From Macropodus opercularis (Eukaryota; Chordata; Actinopteri; Anabantiformes; Osphronemidae): a DNA stretch of 64,000 bases. Below the pieces are notes generated by a model. It had not been told where the DNA came from. It made no database searches and saw only the letters and a program-made list of their open reading frames with translations. The stretch lies in the NCBI GenBank assembly GCA_030770545.1, contig JAUCMP010000034.1:62001-126000 (forward strand), in the 5' to 3' direction. The position numbers and the translations under genes are program-made. How positions within the stretch are numbered: position 1 is the stretch's first letter; each line of letters opens with the position of its first letter. Positions 53,497 through 63,209 of the stretch are shown in pieces.

Positions 53497-54296
53497 GCTG
53501 CCGTTATTGTGAAAAGGAGGGACACGATGCAAGCACCTGCCCTTTTTACAGACTGTGTCATGGTTGCGGGGAGCCCGGACATTTGTATAGGGATTGCCCT
53601 GGACGGAGAAGGACTTTTGCGGAAGTGGTAAACCGAGCAGTCAGAGGGGACGTGGACGTTGCTGAAGATACTTATGGCCAGGCAATGCCGGGGCCTGCAC
53701 GAGCGGGAGACGATCCTGCACTGAGTTCTATGGCTTTGGGGGGGGAGAGCATACAGGAGGGTGTTTTGGATGATGCTGAAGAGTCTGGATTGCAGGGCTG
53801 GGATGGTATCAACCAAGGGGCAAGTCGGGGCTCAGCTGTTTCGTTGGGAGTGAAGAGTGGTTTCCCTGTGAGTGAACAAGCTCTGGGGCCTAGGAAGGAG
53901 AAGATGCGCAGGGGTCGTCGAGCCGCTGCTGAAGGAGATGGAGAGGAGGTGGAGCAAGATGTTGGGGGGAGGTCGCTGAAGAAAACAAAGGGGTTGGAGG
54001 ACCATCGAGTAAAAGGGGGGGGTGAAACGGGGGTCCTGGGACAAGAAGAGGTGGACCAGGTCCTGCAGGCTCTACCAGCGGTGGAGGGAGAAGTAGCGTT
54101 GAGCCTTTCATCTACATTGGGGCCTACAGACCTAGAGACTTTTAGCCTGGATGTCGCCTTATCGTCCGATTCGCTGTCTCTCCCTACTGTGGAGGGAGTG
54201 GGGTGTGTGGGGCAAGAGCAGCAACCGGGGGGGACTCCTGGGGGGTTTTTCTCATGGGCGGAGCAGATGGAGGAGGGAGATAATTATGGGCACTGA
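53463..54296 (+). pseudogene. Element 1 ORF1, C-terminal part in shifted frame
   Basis: It continues with SCRYCEKEGHDASTCPFYRLC and CHGCGEPGHLYRDC, the second and third CCHC knuckles. A low-complexity Gly/Glu-rich tail ends FSWAEQMEEGDNYGH, which matches the end of element 2 ORF1. Confidence 0.8.
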
Positions 54297-54422
54297 TGTT
54301 AATGATGCTGACAAAGATTTTGTGTGTTTTGGCTGCAATATGGGGCTGTACGGGTGTGGATGGAGGTGGTTTTTTTGTTTGTTTTTAGTTTTTTCGGTTT
54401 GTTTTTGTTCTTGTTTGTTCTC

Positions 54423-54989
54423 ATGGTGCAGTTTATAAGAGTGGGTACGTTTAATGTCAGAGGTTTGCGAGATCACTTAAAGCGAGCGGCTGTGTTTGAG
54501 TTCATAAGGGGTCAGAAATTATCTGTGTGTTTTCTACAGGAAACTCATTTGCGGGATAGGCAGGATGTGGAGCGATTTGGGAGGGATTGGGGTGGTGTGG
54601 GGGGGTCAGTGTGGAGTGTTGGGGGGGTCCACTCATCGGGTGTGGGTATATTGTTTGGAAGAGGGGTACGAGTTGAGCGCTCTTTTGTCGTGATACAAGG
54701 CAGGGTGATGGGGGCTGATTTAGAATATGGTGGTTCCAGTTTTCGGGTCATGGTGGTGTATGGGTCACAGGTGCGGGCAGAGAGGTTGAAAATGGTCGAG
54801 GATTTGATTCCTCACTGTGCAACAAATAGGACTATTATACTGGGGGGGACTGGAATGAGGTCCCGGGGGGTGGTGGGATGTCCAGCCGTTTGGATTATAT
54901 TTTGTTCACCCGGTCCATGGTTTTGGAGTGTGGGAATGTGGTGCCTTCTTTTTTTTCTGACCACTGTGGCCTGGTGTTTCAGGGGGTAA
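54423..54989 (+). pseudogene. Element 1 ORF2, endonuclease part
   Basis: From the ATG at 54423 it reads VGTFNVRGL, CFLQETHLRD, GVHSSGVGILFGRG and then TIILGG, where one G is missing from a run (GGGGGG at ~54842), destroying the GGDWN motif. Element 2 keeps GGDWNGD. The rest of the nuclease, including FFSDHCGLVF, lies in the frame 54878-55306, and 55234-55524 continues in another frame. Confidence 0.75.
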
Positions 54990-55495
54990 TGGGGGATCCG
55001 GTGTTTGGGCCGGGTTATTGGAAATTGAATTGTAGCATTCTAAGTGAGAAGGCATTTAGGACAGAGTGTAGGTCTTTCCTGCAGGGTCTCTTGTGTCTTC
55101 GGCCAATAAGTGGCACCGCGGCGGGTTGGTGGGATGAGGTGAAACGACGAGTTAGGCTTTTTTGCATTGAGTATTCAAAGCGTAGAGCTAGGGTCAAGAG
55201 GGCAGCGGAGCGGGAGCTGCAAAGGCTTTTGGAATGGGGGCAGGTTTTAGCCAATTCTGGGGGGTTTTGGATGAAGGGGAGCAGGGACGGATTAAAGATC
55301 AGCTAAGGATGGCTTATGAGAACCGGGCGAGGGCTTTTCTCTCCACAAAAAGGAAAGAATTTGGGGAGTGGAATGAAAAATGCACGGCACAGTTTTTTGC
55401 CTCGGTGCGTGCGGCTAGGGTACGTAGGGTGTTTAAGGGGGTACGGTTGGGTAGTGGGAAGGTTGTGACACACGCAGACGGCATGGTAGAGGCTG

Positions 55496-57637
55496 TTGGT
55501 GGAGGGGCTGGGTGGTTTTGTTGACTTAGTGGGGAATCGGGTGTCCCCGGAGCAGGCGGCAGCTTTGGGTGCCCCTTTATTGTTAGCAGAGTTGACAAAA
55601 GCACTTGCGGGGATGAAACGTGGCAAGGTTTCAGGCATTGATGGGCTGCCAGTTGAGTTTTATGCTATGTTTTGGGATTGCTTGGGGCCTGCCCTTCTGG
55701 AAGTTCTGTCGGAGGGGCTGCAGGTGGGGGAGTGGGGGAAAACTTTTAAGGTTGGGGTAATTTCGTTGCTGTATAAGGATGGGGATGAGATGGATTTGCA
55801 AAATTGGCGGCCTTTGACAATGCTGAGCGTCGACTACAAACTTTTGACTAAGGCTTTGGCTAATCGTCTTGGTGCAGTCCTACCGGGTGCGGTTCATATG
55901 GATCAGACATGTGGGGTGGTGGGCCGGTCGATACGTCAGAACCTTCAATTGATCAGGGATATCACAGCTTGGGTGGAGGATAGAAACATGCCGCTTATGG
56001 TGGTGGGTTTGGACCAGGCAAAGGCTTTCGACAGGGTTCACTGGGGTTTTCTGTTTAAGGTTCTGAAGGGAATGGGGTTCGGTGATGTTTTTGTCAGGTG
56101 GTTGGAGTCGCTATATGTTGGTGCGAGCAGCGTGGTAGGGGTGAATGGGAATCTGAGTGGGGAGTTTGGAGTGCGGTCTGGGGTGAGGCAGGGTTGCCCT
56201 CTGTCTCCGTTGCTTTTTGTATTGTATATGGAACCTGTGGCGGCAGCTATTAGGGCAGAAGTGGGGGTGAGGGGGGCTTTGGTCCCAGGGGGCGGGGGGG
56301 ATCGGATAAAGGTATCGCAGTATGCGGATGACACAACGCTGCTGCTGGATGATGACTGTAGCCTAGTGCAAGCGTTGGAGATATTCCAGCAGTTTGGGAG
56401 GGTGTCGGGCTCTCGGCTGAACCTCCATAAGAGCAAAGTGAAGTTTTTCGGCCGGTGGAAGCAGCGTGTGGATGCCCCAGGGGGCCTGCAGGTGTGTCAG
56501 GGTTCAATAAGGATCCTGGGGGTTTTGTTTGACGTCTCTAATTGTGCTTCGCTAAACTGGACAAAGACATTGGCCCGAGCTGTAACTAAGCTAGCTCTGT
56601 GGAAGTCTAGGAGGTTGACGTTGGTGGGGAAAATCCTGGTGCTTAAGGCTGATGTGCTGTCATCGTTGCTTCACTTGGCTTATGTTTATCCTTTGCCAAA
56701 GAGCATGAGGCGATATTTGACTCGCCATGTTTTTGATTTCTTGTGGGGCGGGAGGTATGAATGGGTGGCTAGGAAATGTATGTTGGCTGGGATAGAGGAT
56801 GGAGGCAGGGATGTCCCAGATTTTCCTTTGAAATTGGACGTAATCTTTATGACATCCTTGTTACAAGGGGTGGTTTTGGGGGGGTCACATCCGTTTGTTT
56901 GCGGCCTGCGTTATTTCTTCTCGTATTCTGTTAGGGGCCTCGTCCCATGGTCAAATGCAGGGCCGCGGTCTGAGCAGCGGCCTTGGCATTTTCAGTATGC
57001 TGCTCAATGGCTAAAGCTGCACCCAGAGACGCTGAAGGAGGGAATTTGGAGGGATCAGCGGAGTTTGTACAGAGCAATCAGAGAGAAGGTCGCTCAGCGG
57101 CCTTTATTGCGGGTGCCCTCTGCTACATGGCAGCTGGCCCAAATGGCAGGACTGGACAATGGCCTGAAGGACCTCAATTGGCTGTGCTTACACAACTGCC
57201 TCCCGGTTCGGGAGAAGATGCATAGGCATGGGCTAAGTCGAACACCTCTGTGTCCGCGGGCAGCATGTGCAGGTGTAGAAACGGTGCGGCACGTTATGTG
57301 GGATTGTAATTTTGCTAGGGTGGTGTGGGCAAGGGTCGAGGGTGTGTTAAAGAGATTTGGGGGGAATTTGGTGTTGTCATGGGCAGTGGTGGAGAAAGGG
57401 GATGGAATGGTATTGGGGTCACAGGTGACTTGTCTGCTGTGGTTGATGTTGAGTTTGTATAAAAGGGGTTTGTGGTTGGCGCGGCAGGAGTTAGTTAAGA
57501 GTGGGAAACAGGTCACAGTGGGGGTGGTTATGAAAAAGGTGGAATGGGATGTCGCAGAAAGAGTGAGGTGGGACGTGGAACGGTGGGGATATCATGCGGC
57601 GAAAGAAAAATGGAAGGATGGCTTAGGGAGATTGTAG
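55496..57637 (+). CDS. Element 1 ORF2, reverse transcriptase part (long open frame)
   Basis: 713 codons without a stop. RT landmarks: KRGKVSGIDGLPVEFY (~41-56), NWRPLTMLSVDYKLL (~103-117), motif A GLDQAKAFDR (~171-180), motif B GVRQGCPLSPLLF (~229-241), motif C YADD (276-279), GSRLNLHKSK, and a C-terminal ARKCMLAGIEDGGRDVP and ...HVMWDCNF... region. The open frame starts inside the original ORF2, since the upstream part is in other frames, so 55496 is not a natural start. Confidence 0.85.
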   Translation: MVEGLGGFVDLVGNRVSPEQAAALGAPLLLAELTKALAGMKRGKVSGIDGLPVEFYAMFWDCLGPALLEVLSEGLQVGEWGKTFKVGVISLLYKDGDEMDLQNWRPLTMLSVDYKLLTKALANRLGAVLPGAVHMDQTCGVVGRSIRQNLQLIRDITAWVEDRNMPLMVVGLDQAKAFDRVHWGFLFKVLKGMGFGDVFVRWLESLYVGASSVVGVNGNLSGEFGVRSGVRQGCPLSPLLFVLYMEPVAAAIRAEVGVRGALVPGGGGDRIKVSQYADDTTLLLDDDCSLVQALEIFQQFGRVSGSRLNLHKSKVKFFGRWKQRVDAPGGLQVCQGSIRILGVLFDVSNCASLNWTKTLARAVTKLALWKSRRLTLVGKILVLKADVLSSLLHLAYVYPLPKSMRRYLTRHVFDFLWGGRYEWVARKCMLAGIEDGGRDVPDFPLKLDVIFMTSLLQGVVLGGSHPFVCGLRYFFSYSVRGLVPWSNAGPRSEQRPWHFQYAAQWLKLHPETLKEGIWRDQRSLYRAIREKVAQRPLLRVPSATWQLAQMAGLDNGLKDLNWLCLHNCLPVREKMHRHGLSRTPLCPRAACAGVETVRHVMWDCNFARVVWARVEGVLKRFGGNLVLSWAVVEKGDGMVLGSQVTCLLWLMLSLYKRGLWLARQELVKSGKQVTVGVVMKKVEWDVAERVRWDVERWGYHAAKEKWKDGLGRL

Positions 57638-57820
57638 AGGTGTATATGGAATGTTTTTTGTGGACATAATGATTGGTACGGGTAACATCCCTGTGTATTT
57701 GTGCTTTATGTTCTTAAGGTTTTTTGATATGTCTGTTATTTTTGTTGTTTTGTTTTATTGTTGTTTGGTTTGGGTTTACATATTGTTCTGTGTTGTAAAA
57801 ATAAAGTGAAAAAAAAAAAA

Positions 57821-57864
57821 TCTGTTCTTATCAGTTTAATATCTGATACGTCCCCTACCCGGGG
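57821..57864 (+). ncRNA. U2 fragment, nt 39 to ~82, between the two LINEs
   Basis: TCTGTTCTTATCAGTTTAAT...CCCCTACCCGGGG equals U2 nt 39-82 and repeats as 63060-63103 after element 2. It therefore forms a target-site duplication of about 44 bases around element 2. The edge is uncertain by 1-4 bases because of a G run. Confidence 0.9.
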
Positions 57865-57911
57865 GACAGAGTACTTTCTTGACGTTTGGAGCGAGTGGAG
57901 CGGTCGTGGAT

Positions 57912-59378
57912 ATGGCAGCTGGAGGATTTGCGCCTCGTGTTGGTCTCAGAAATACTTTACGGTTTCAGTGGAAGGATGAGGGGAAGGACGTCATGCCAAG
58001 GGACATCTTTGGACGGAGAGTCGTTAAAGAGCAGCTAGGATTGAATGTGACGGATGTCTACTGCCTGCAATGGAACCAGCAGTCCAGAGCTTATGACGTT
58101 ACCTTGGCCACGGCGGAAAAATACCAGGCGGTCACGGTGAGGTGCAATCAGTTGAGATTGGAGGCACCTTTGTCTTTTTTTGCAGTAGCTAGCCTGGATA
58201 AGCCAAACTTTCGTGTAGTGACAGTACATACTTTTAATCCCTTTGTAACGGATGTAGCTTTGGGAGAGTTTTTGGGACGTTTTGCTGAGGTGGTGACGGC
58301 AGCACGTTATGTTAAAGACCCTTTGGGGTTTTGGACGGGGCGGCGGCAGTTCCAGGTGCTGCTGCATGGGGACAAGGACAGTGAGGACGGATTGAAGCAC
58401 CCGCCAGCCTTTTTCCAGTTAGGTGCTGACAGGGGATACCTGTTTTACGCGAGGCAGCCGCTGTTTTGTCGACGGTGCAGACGCCACGGACATGTAGAGG
58501 CTGCCTGTGGAACTTTGACTTGCAGGTACTGTGAGAGGGAGGGGCATGACACTAGTGGCTGCCCTTTTAACAAGGCCTGCCACGGGTGCGGTGAGGTTGG
58601 GCACCTGTACAGGGACTGCCTCGGGAGGAGGAAGACTTTTGCCGAGGTGGCTCGCAGAGACAGTGGAGAACGGGAGAAGGTGGAAAGGCAGCAACCTGAT
58701 GCAGAGGGGCTTGGGAGTACATTAAAGGGCCCAAGCAATACCATGACAGAGGACGTTGCGGCGCAGCTGCCGGAGAGGTGCGGTCAATCGACTTCCCAGG
58801 GCTCTCATTGGCTTCCCCCAGGGAGTGGTGGCGACCAAGCGGCGGAAGGTGGTCCCGAGGCGCTGGGAAGGAAGATTCGTGGGAGAAGCCGAGGCCCAGC
58901 TGAGGAGGAGACGGGCGGAGCAGAGCGGCCAATGACGGAGAGAGGATCTAAAAAGAAAAAGAAGAAGGAGGAGGTGCAGCAGACGGTGACAGGAGAGGAG
59001 AAGAACTGTGGTGGAGGTGAGGAGGAGAGGGGTCAACAGGTGGAGGTGTCATCACCGCTGGAGAAAGAGCCAAACACATCTACTGGCTTGGGCGTGGCGG
59101 GAGGCGAGGAGGCGAGCCAGGATGAAGGGGAGAGAGGTCAGCAGACGGGGGTGAGGTCACCGCTGGAGGAGGGGCAGAGCTTGTCTTCTGGCCTAGGCTC
59201 ATCGGCCCTGGAGACTTTTGACCTGGATTTTGCGCTTTCACCTGGACTTCTCTCGCTACCTGCCCTGGAGGTGGGACAAGGGACGCTAGACAGGCGAGGG
59301 GAAGAAGGAGGACAGTCACCGACTCAACCCTTCTCCTGGGCGGAGCATATGTCTGGAGAGGAAGATTATGGGGACTGA
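57912..59378 (+). CDS. Element 2 ORF1, CCHC nucleic-acid-binding protein, 488 aa (intact)
   Basis: The ATG at 57912 is preferred over an upstream non-ATG frame extension. Residues ~1-180 hold a conserved globular part (VKEQLGLNVTDVYCLQWNQQ; YVKDPLGFWTGRRQFQVLLH). Residues ~186-236 carry three CCHC knuckles: CRRCRRHGHVEAAC, CRYCEREGHDTSGC and CHGCGEVGHLYRDC. The rest is a charged, repetitive linker (GERGQQTGV-type repeats, KKKKKKEE) ending WAEHMSGEEDYGD. It is expected to coat element RNA and deliver it to the target. Confidence 0.9.
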   Translation: MAAGGFAPRVGLRNTLRFQWKDEGKDVMPRDIFGRRVVKEQLGLNVTDVYCLQWNQQSRAYDVTLATAEKYQAVTVRCNQLRLEAPLSFFAVASLDKPNFRVVTVHTFNPFVTDVALGEFLGRFAEVVTAARYVKDPLGFWTGRRQFQVLLHGDKDSEDGLKHPPAFFQLGADRGYLFYARQPLFCRRCRRHGHVEAACGTLTCRYCEREGHDTSGCPFNKACHGCGEVGHLYRDCLGRRKTFAEVARRDSGEREKVERQQPDAEGLGSTLKGPSNTMTEDVAAQLPERCGQSTSQGSHWLPPGSGGDQAAEGGPEALGRKIRGRSRGPAEEETGGAERPMTERGSKKKKKKEEVQQTVTGEEKNCGGGEEERGQQVEVSSPLEKEPNTSTGLGVAGGEEASQDEGERGQQTGVRSPLEEGQSLSSGLGSSALETFDLDFALSPGLLSLPALEVGQGTLDRRGEEGGQSPTQPFSWAEHMSGEEDYGD

Positions 59379-59473
59379 CATGCAGGTGGTCATATGGGAA
59401 CTGCATGGTTGGGAATGTATGTTGGGGAGTGACAATGTGAGAGTGGGGAGGAGGGCTTCATAATCACATAGAC

Positions 59474-60682
59474 ATGGGGACTGTGAAGGTGGGTACTTTC
59501 AATGTGAGGGGGCTGCAAGACTCGCTGAAGCGGGCGTCTGTTTTTTGTTTCTTAAGGGGTCTAGGCTTGGATGTGATTTTGTTGCAGGAGGTTCATTTGA
59601 GGGATGCAGGGGATGCTGAGCGCTTTGGGAGGGAGTGGGGAGATGGCAGGGCAGTGTGGAGTGTGGGGGGGGTTCATTCATCTGGGGTGGGCATTTTATT
59701 TGGGAGGGGGTTGCGAGTCGGGCGTACTTTCATAGTGGAACAGGGCAGGGTGGTGGGGGTGGATTTCGAGAGGGACGGACACCGTTTCAGAGCCATTGCG
59801 GTGTATGGGCCGCAGGCAGGGCCAGATAGGAAGGCAATGGTAGAGGGTTTGATTGCTCACTGCGCCACTAACAGGACTCTGATAGTGGGGGGGGATTGGA
59901 ATGGGGATGTGGGGAGGGGTCTCGTAGGGTGGCTAGCCCCTTTCATGGATTTAGGGATGGTGAACGGGAGTCAGGTGGTGAAGCCGCCACTGCAAGGGCC
60001 CACCTGGCGAAACTCCCGTGGGGCTGCAAGTGTTCTAGACGGGATTTTTTTTTCACGGGAGGTGGTTTTGGAGCACGGCAGGATAGTGCCGACGTTTTTT
60101 TCTGACCACTGTGGCTTGGTGTTTAAGGGGTCAGTAGGGGGCCCGGTTTTTGGGCCAGGGTACTGGAAATTTAATTGTAAACTGCTGGAACTGGGGGCGT
60201 TTCGGACCCGGTGCTCTACTTTCATTGAGGGTTTGTTGGGGCTGAGGGGGATTTGTAACTCAGCCGAACAATGGTGGGAAATGGTGAAGGGACGGTTGCG
60301 GGACTTTTGCATTCGGTTTGCTCGGGGCAGAGCAAAGAAGAAGAGGGCAGAGGTGGAGGGGCTGCAAAAGATTTTGGAGTGGCAGCAGGTAGAACTGAAT
60401 GCAGGGGGGAGTTCGGGGGAGTGGGAAGACGGGCAGGTGAGAAAGCAGTTAAGGGCGGCGTATGAGGAGCGGGCCAGGGCGTACTCGCTGTCGAGGCGGG
60501 GAGAGTTCCGGGAATGGAATGAGGGGTGTAACGCACAGTTCTTTGGGGTGGTGCGGGCGGCAAGAGTCCGGCAGGTCCTGCACAGGGTGAAGGGCGCCGA
60601 GGGAAGGGTGGAGGTGGATACAAAGGGGATGGCGGAGGCCGCAGCAGAATTTTATGAAGCCCTTTTAGGGATAGGGATGTGA
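59474..60682 (+). CDS. Element 2 ORF2, APE endonuclease and linker
   Basis: ATG at 59474. Endonuclease motifs: VGTFNVRGL (~6-14), LLQEVHLRD (~37), GVHSSGVGILFGRG, LIVGGDWNGDVG (~137-148), and FFSDHCGLVF, whose SDH holds the catalytic histidine. The nuclease looks complete. The frame ends at TGA 60680-60682, because one T appears to be missing from a run at about 60665 (CCCTTTTAGGG); reading resumes in the next frame at 60679. Confidence 0.85.
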   Translation: MGTVKVGTFNVRGLQDSLKRASVFCFLRGLGLDVILLQEVHLRDAGDAERFGREWGDGRAVWSVGGVHSSGVGILFGRGLRVGRTFIVEQGRVVGVDFERDGHRFRAIAVYGPQAGPDRKAMVEGLIAHCATNRTLIVGGDWNGDVGRGLVGWLAPFMDLGMVNGSQVVKPPLQGPTWRNSRGAASVLDGIFFSREVVLEHGRIVPTFFSDHCGLVFKGSVGGPVFGPGYWKFNCKLLELGAFRTRCSTFIEGLLGLRGICNSAEQWWEMVKGRLRDFCIRFARGRAKKKRAEVEGLQKILEWQQVELNAGGSSGEWEDGQVRKQLRAAYEERARAYSLSRRGEFREWNEGCNAQFFGVVRAARVRQVLHRVKGAEGRVEVDTKGMAEAAAEFYEALLGIGM

Positions 60683-62577
60683 CGGAGGAAGGGACGGCGG
60701 GGTTTGTGGAACTGGTCAGGGGGAGGGTGACAGATGAGCAGGTGAAGGGGCTGGAGGCCCCTCTCACACTTAGCGAACTGAGGGAGGCGCTGGCTGGCAT
60801 GAAGCGGCGTAAGGTCCCAGGGAGGGACGGGCTGCCAGCAGAGTTTTATGTGGCCTTTTGGGAAAAGTTGGGACCAGCCTTGTTGGAGGTCCTGTCGGAG
60901 GGCCTGCTGAGTGGAGAGTGGTGTGCTACCTTTAGGGTGGGGGTGATTACTTTGGTGCACAAGAAGGGTGAGAGGTCAGATTTGCATAACTGGAGGCCAT
61001 TGACCATGCTGGGGGTCGACTATAAGGTCCTGGCGCGGGTCATTGCCAAGCGCCTGGGCAAGGTTCTCCCCTGGGTGGTTCATGAGGACCAGACGTGCGG
61101 AGTGTGTGGGCGTTCGGTGCACCAGAACCTGCAGCTCATCCGGGATGTCGTGTCCTGGGCGGAAGAGCGGGTTTTGCCACTGTTGGTGGTGGGACTGGAC
61201 CAGGAGAAGGCTTTTGACCGAGTGCACTGGGGTTTCCTGTTCCGTTTGCTGCGGGGAATGGGGTTTGGTGAGAGGTTCGTAGGGTGGTTAGAGAAGTTGT
61301 ACGTGGGGGCGAGTAGTGTGGTGATGGTGAACGGGCACATGAGTAGGGAGTTTGTGGGACGGGCGGGGGTGCGGCAGGGCTGCCCGTTGTCGCCACTGCT
61401 GTTTGTGATTTACATGGAGCCGGTGGCAGCCGCGATCAGGGCTGATCCGGGGGTGGTGGGAGCACTAGTGCCGGGGGGTGGTTTGAGGCGAGTCAAGCTG
61501 ACCCAGTATGCGGACGACACTACCCTGCTGCTGGAGAATGACGAGAGCCTGGTGCGGGCACTTGGGGTGTTTCGGGCATTTGGGGAGGTGTCGGGATCCC
61601 GATTGAACCTGGAGAAGTGCTCCCTTAAGTTTTTTGGGAGATTGAAGGGGCGAGCTGATGCCCCCGGGGGGTTGCCGGTGAGTCAGGGCCCAATAAAGAT
61701 CTTGGGAGTGTCCTTTGAGGCGGCCAACAGCGCCTCGTTAAACTGGATGGAGCGGTTTGCACGGGCCCGTGCGAGGCTCGGGCTGTGGAAGACGCGGCAG
61801 CTGACTCTAATAGGGAAGGTGTTGGTACTGAAGGCCGACGTGTTGGCATCCTTGCTGCACCTGGCAGTGGTGTACCCGCTGCCGAGGTGCTTGAGGCGAG
61901 GTTTGGTTGGTAGCGTGTTTGATTTTGTGTGGGGTGGGAGGTACGAGTGGCTAGCACGCAGGCGCATGGAAGCGGGGATCGAGGAGGGGGGTCGGGATGT
62001 CCCAGACCTTCCTCTCAAGTTGGACGTGGTTTTTGTCACATCTTTAATCAGAGGGCTGACGGCTGAGGGGAGTCACCCGGTGGGTTGTGGGTTGCGTTTT
62101 TATTTCTCTTACCCTGCAAGGGGACTCATTGAGTGGTCAAATCTGGTGCCAAGAGCGGAGGCTCTTCCGTGGCATTTTGAGCATGCGGCGAGATGGCTAC
62201 GGGAACATCCGGAGATCTTACAGGAGAGGGTCTGGCGAGATCAGAGGAGGGCGTATGAGGTGGCCAGGAGAAAGGGGGTGCTGCGGCCTCTGCCTGGGGT
62301 CCCTGCCAGCACGTGGCGTGGAGTGCAACAGCCTGGGCTGGATAATGGGCTTAAAGATCTTAACTGGTTGTGCCTGCACAAATGCCTCCCGGTGCGGGAG
62401 AAGATGCACCGGCACGGGCTGTGTAGGTCACCAGTCTGTCCGCAGCCGCACTGTACGGCGGAGGAGACAGTGCGTCACGTCATGTGGGACTGCAGCTTTG
62501 CGGGGGGGAAGTGTGGGCAAGGGTGGAGAAGTTGTTGCAGCGGCTGGGAGCAGATGGGACGGTGTCGTGGGACATAG
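60679..62577 (+). CDS. Element 2 ORF2, reverse transcriptase part (frameshifted)
   Basis: Continuation of ORF2: KVPGRDGLPAEFY, motif A GLDQEKAFDR, motif B GVRQGCPLSPLLF, motif C YADD, and a C-terminal REKMHRHGL...HVMWDCSF region. A G-run change (GCGGGGGGGAAG, ~62500) shifts the frame and the ORF ends at 62577. The remaining C-terminus (MERWGFHAASEKWKGWLDKG) is in another frame up to 62834, with a TAA at about 62579. Confidence 0.85.
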   Translation: MTEEGTAGFVELVRGRVTDEQVKGLEAPLTLSELREALAGMKRRKVPGRDGLPAEFYVAFWEKLGPALLEVLSEGLLSGEWCATFRVGVITLVHKKGERSDLHNWRPLTMLGVDYKVLARVIAKRLGKVLPWVVHEDQTCGVCGRSVHQNLQLIRDVVSWAEERVLPLLVVGLDQEKAFDRVHWGFLFRLLRGMGFGERFVGWLEKLYVGASSVVMVNGHMSREFVGRAGVRQGCPLSPLLFVIYMEPVAAAIRADPGVVGALVPGGGLRRVKLTQYADDTTLLLENDESLVRALGVFRAFGEVSGSRLNLEKCSLKFFGRLKGRADAPGGLPVSQGPIKILGVSFEAANSASLNWMERFARARARLGLWKTRQLTLIGKVLVLKADVLASLLHLAVVYPLPRCLRRGLVGSVFDFVWGGRYEWLARRRMEAGIEEGGRDVPDLPLKLDVVFVTSLIRGLTAEGSHPVGCGLRFYFSYPARGLIEWSNLVPRAEALPWHFEHAARWLREHPEILQERVWRDQRRAYEVARRKGVLRPLPGVPASTWRGVQQPGLDNGLKDLNWLCLHKCLPVREKMHRHGLCRSPVCPQPHCTAEETVRHVMWDCSFAGGKCGQGWRSCCSGWEQMGRCRGT

Positions 62578-63059
62578 TGTAAAGGGGGTCGGGGATGGGC
62601 GGACAAGAATGGCTGGTGATCAGTCTGTGCAAGAAAGGGTTGTGGAAAGCGCGACAGGAACTGGCGAGGGGAGGGAAGGGAGCCACAGTGGAAGCAGTGG
62701 TGAGGAGGGTGGAATGGGAGGTGCATGAACGAGCAAAGTGGGACATGGAGAGGTGGGGCTTTCATGCGGCCAGTGAAAAGTGGAAGGGGTGGTTGGATAA
62801 AGGGGACCAGGGGGGTGGGAGTTGGGACACATGAGGTGGAGGGGTATGGGGCATTTTTTTTGGGGGGAATGGGAAAGTATGTAATGTTTATCATATGAAA
62901 ACCTGTTGTGTATCAGATGTATGAGTTGAACAGTTAATAGTTATTATGTGTTTATGGTTTTTGTGGCAGAGTTTTGTTTCTCTTTTGTCTGGTCTCTATA
63001 TGCAGTAATGAGTTCTGAAGGTTGTTCAGATAAATTAAAAAAAAAAAAAAAAAAAAAAA

Positions 63060-63209
63060 TCTGTTCTTATCAGTTTAATATCTGATACGTCCCCTATCCG
63101 GGGACCATATATTAAATTGCTTTTTGGAGCAGGGAGGTGGAACAGGGGCTTGCTCCGTCCACTCCACGCATCGGCCTGGTATTGCAGCGCTTCTGGGAAC
63201 GATGCACCC
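63060..63209 (+). ncRNA. U2 snRNA, copy 2, 3' part (nt 39-188)
   Basis: U2 resumes exactly after the poly(A) tail: TCTGTTCTTATCAGTTTAAT through GAACGATGCACCCC. It has the same CTTTTTGG Sm-site variant as copy 1. With the first 38 nt more than 10 kb upstream, this gene cannot make U2. Confidence 0.9.

Larger units (their letters stand above)
52862..57820 (+). mobile_element. Keno-like U2-targeted LINE, element 1
   Basis: A 4.96-kb non-LTR element inserted between U2 nt 38 and 39. It has a 29-base 5' UTR, ORF1 (CCHC), ORF2 (APE endonuclease and RT), AATAAA at 57800 and a 12-A tail that abuts U2 TCTGTTCTTATCAG. U2-specific Tx1-clade elements named Keno are known from fish; target, architecture and RT motifs all fit. 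No target base is lost or duplicated at its own 5' junction as far as can be read. Frameshifts in both ORFs make it inactive. Confidence 0.9.
57865..63059 (+). mobile_element. Keno-like U2-targeted LINE, element 2
   Basis: A second, clearly different 5.2-kb element in the same orientation and at the same U2 base. It has a ~47-base 5' UTR, ORF1 57912-59378, ORF2 from 59474 and a tail of 23 A residues before U2 TCTGTTCTTATC. By eye the proteins of the two elements are about two-thirds identical, too different to be copies of one active lineage. ORF1 is intact; ORF2 has two frameshifts and a stop. Confidence 0.9.

Noticed and set aside
56038..62894. Long minus-strand Pro/Ser-rich frames inside the LINEs
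   Set aside because: They are antisense shadows of GC-rich LINE ORFs. Their composition follows from Gly/Val-rich sense codons.
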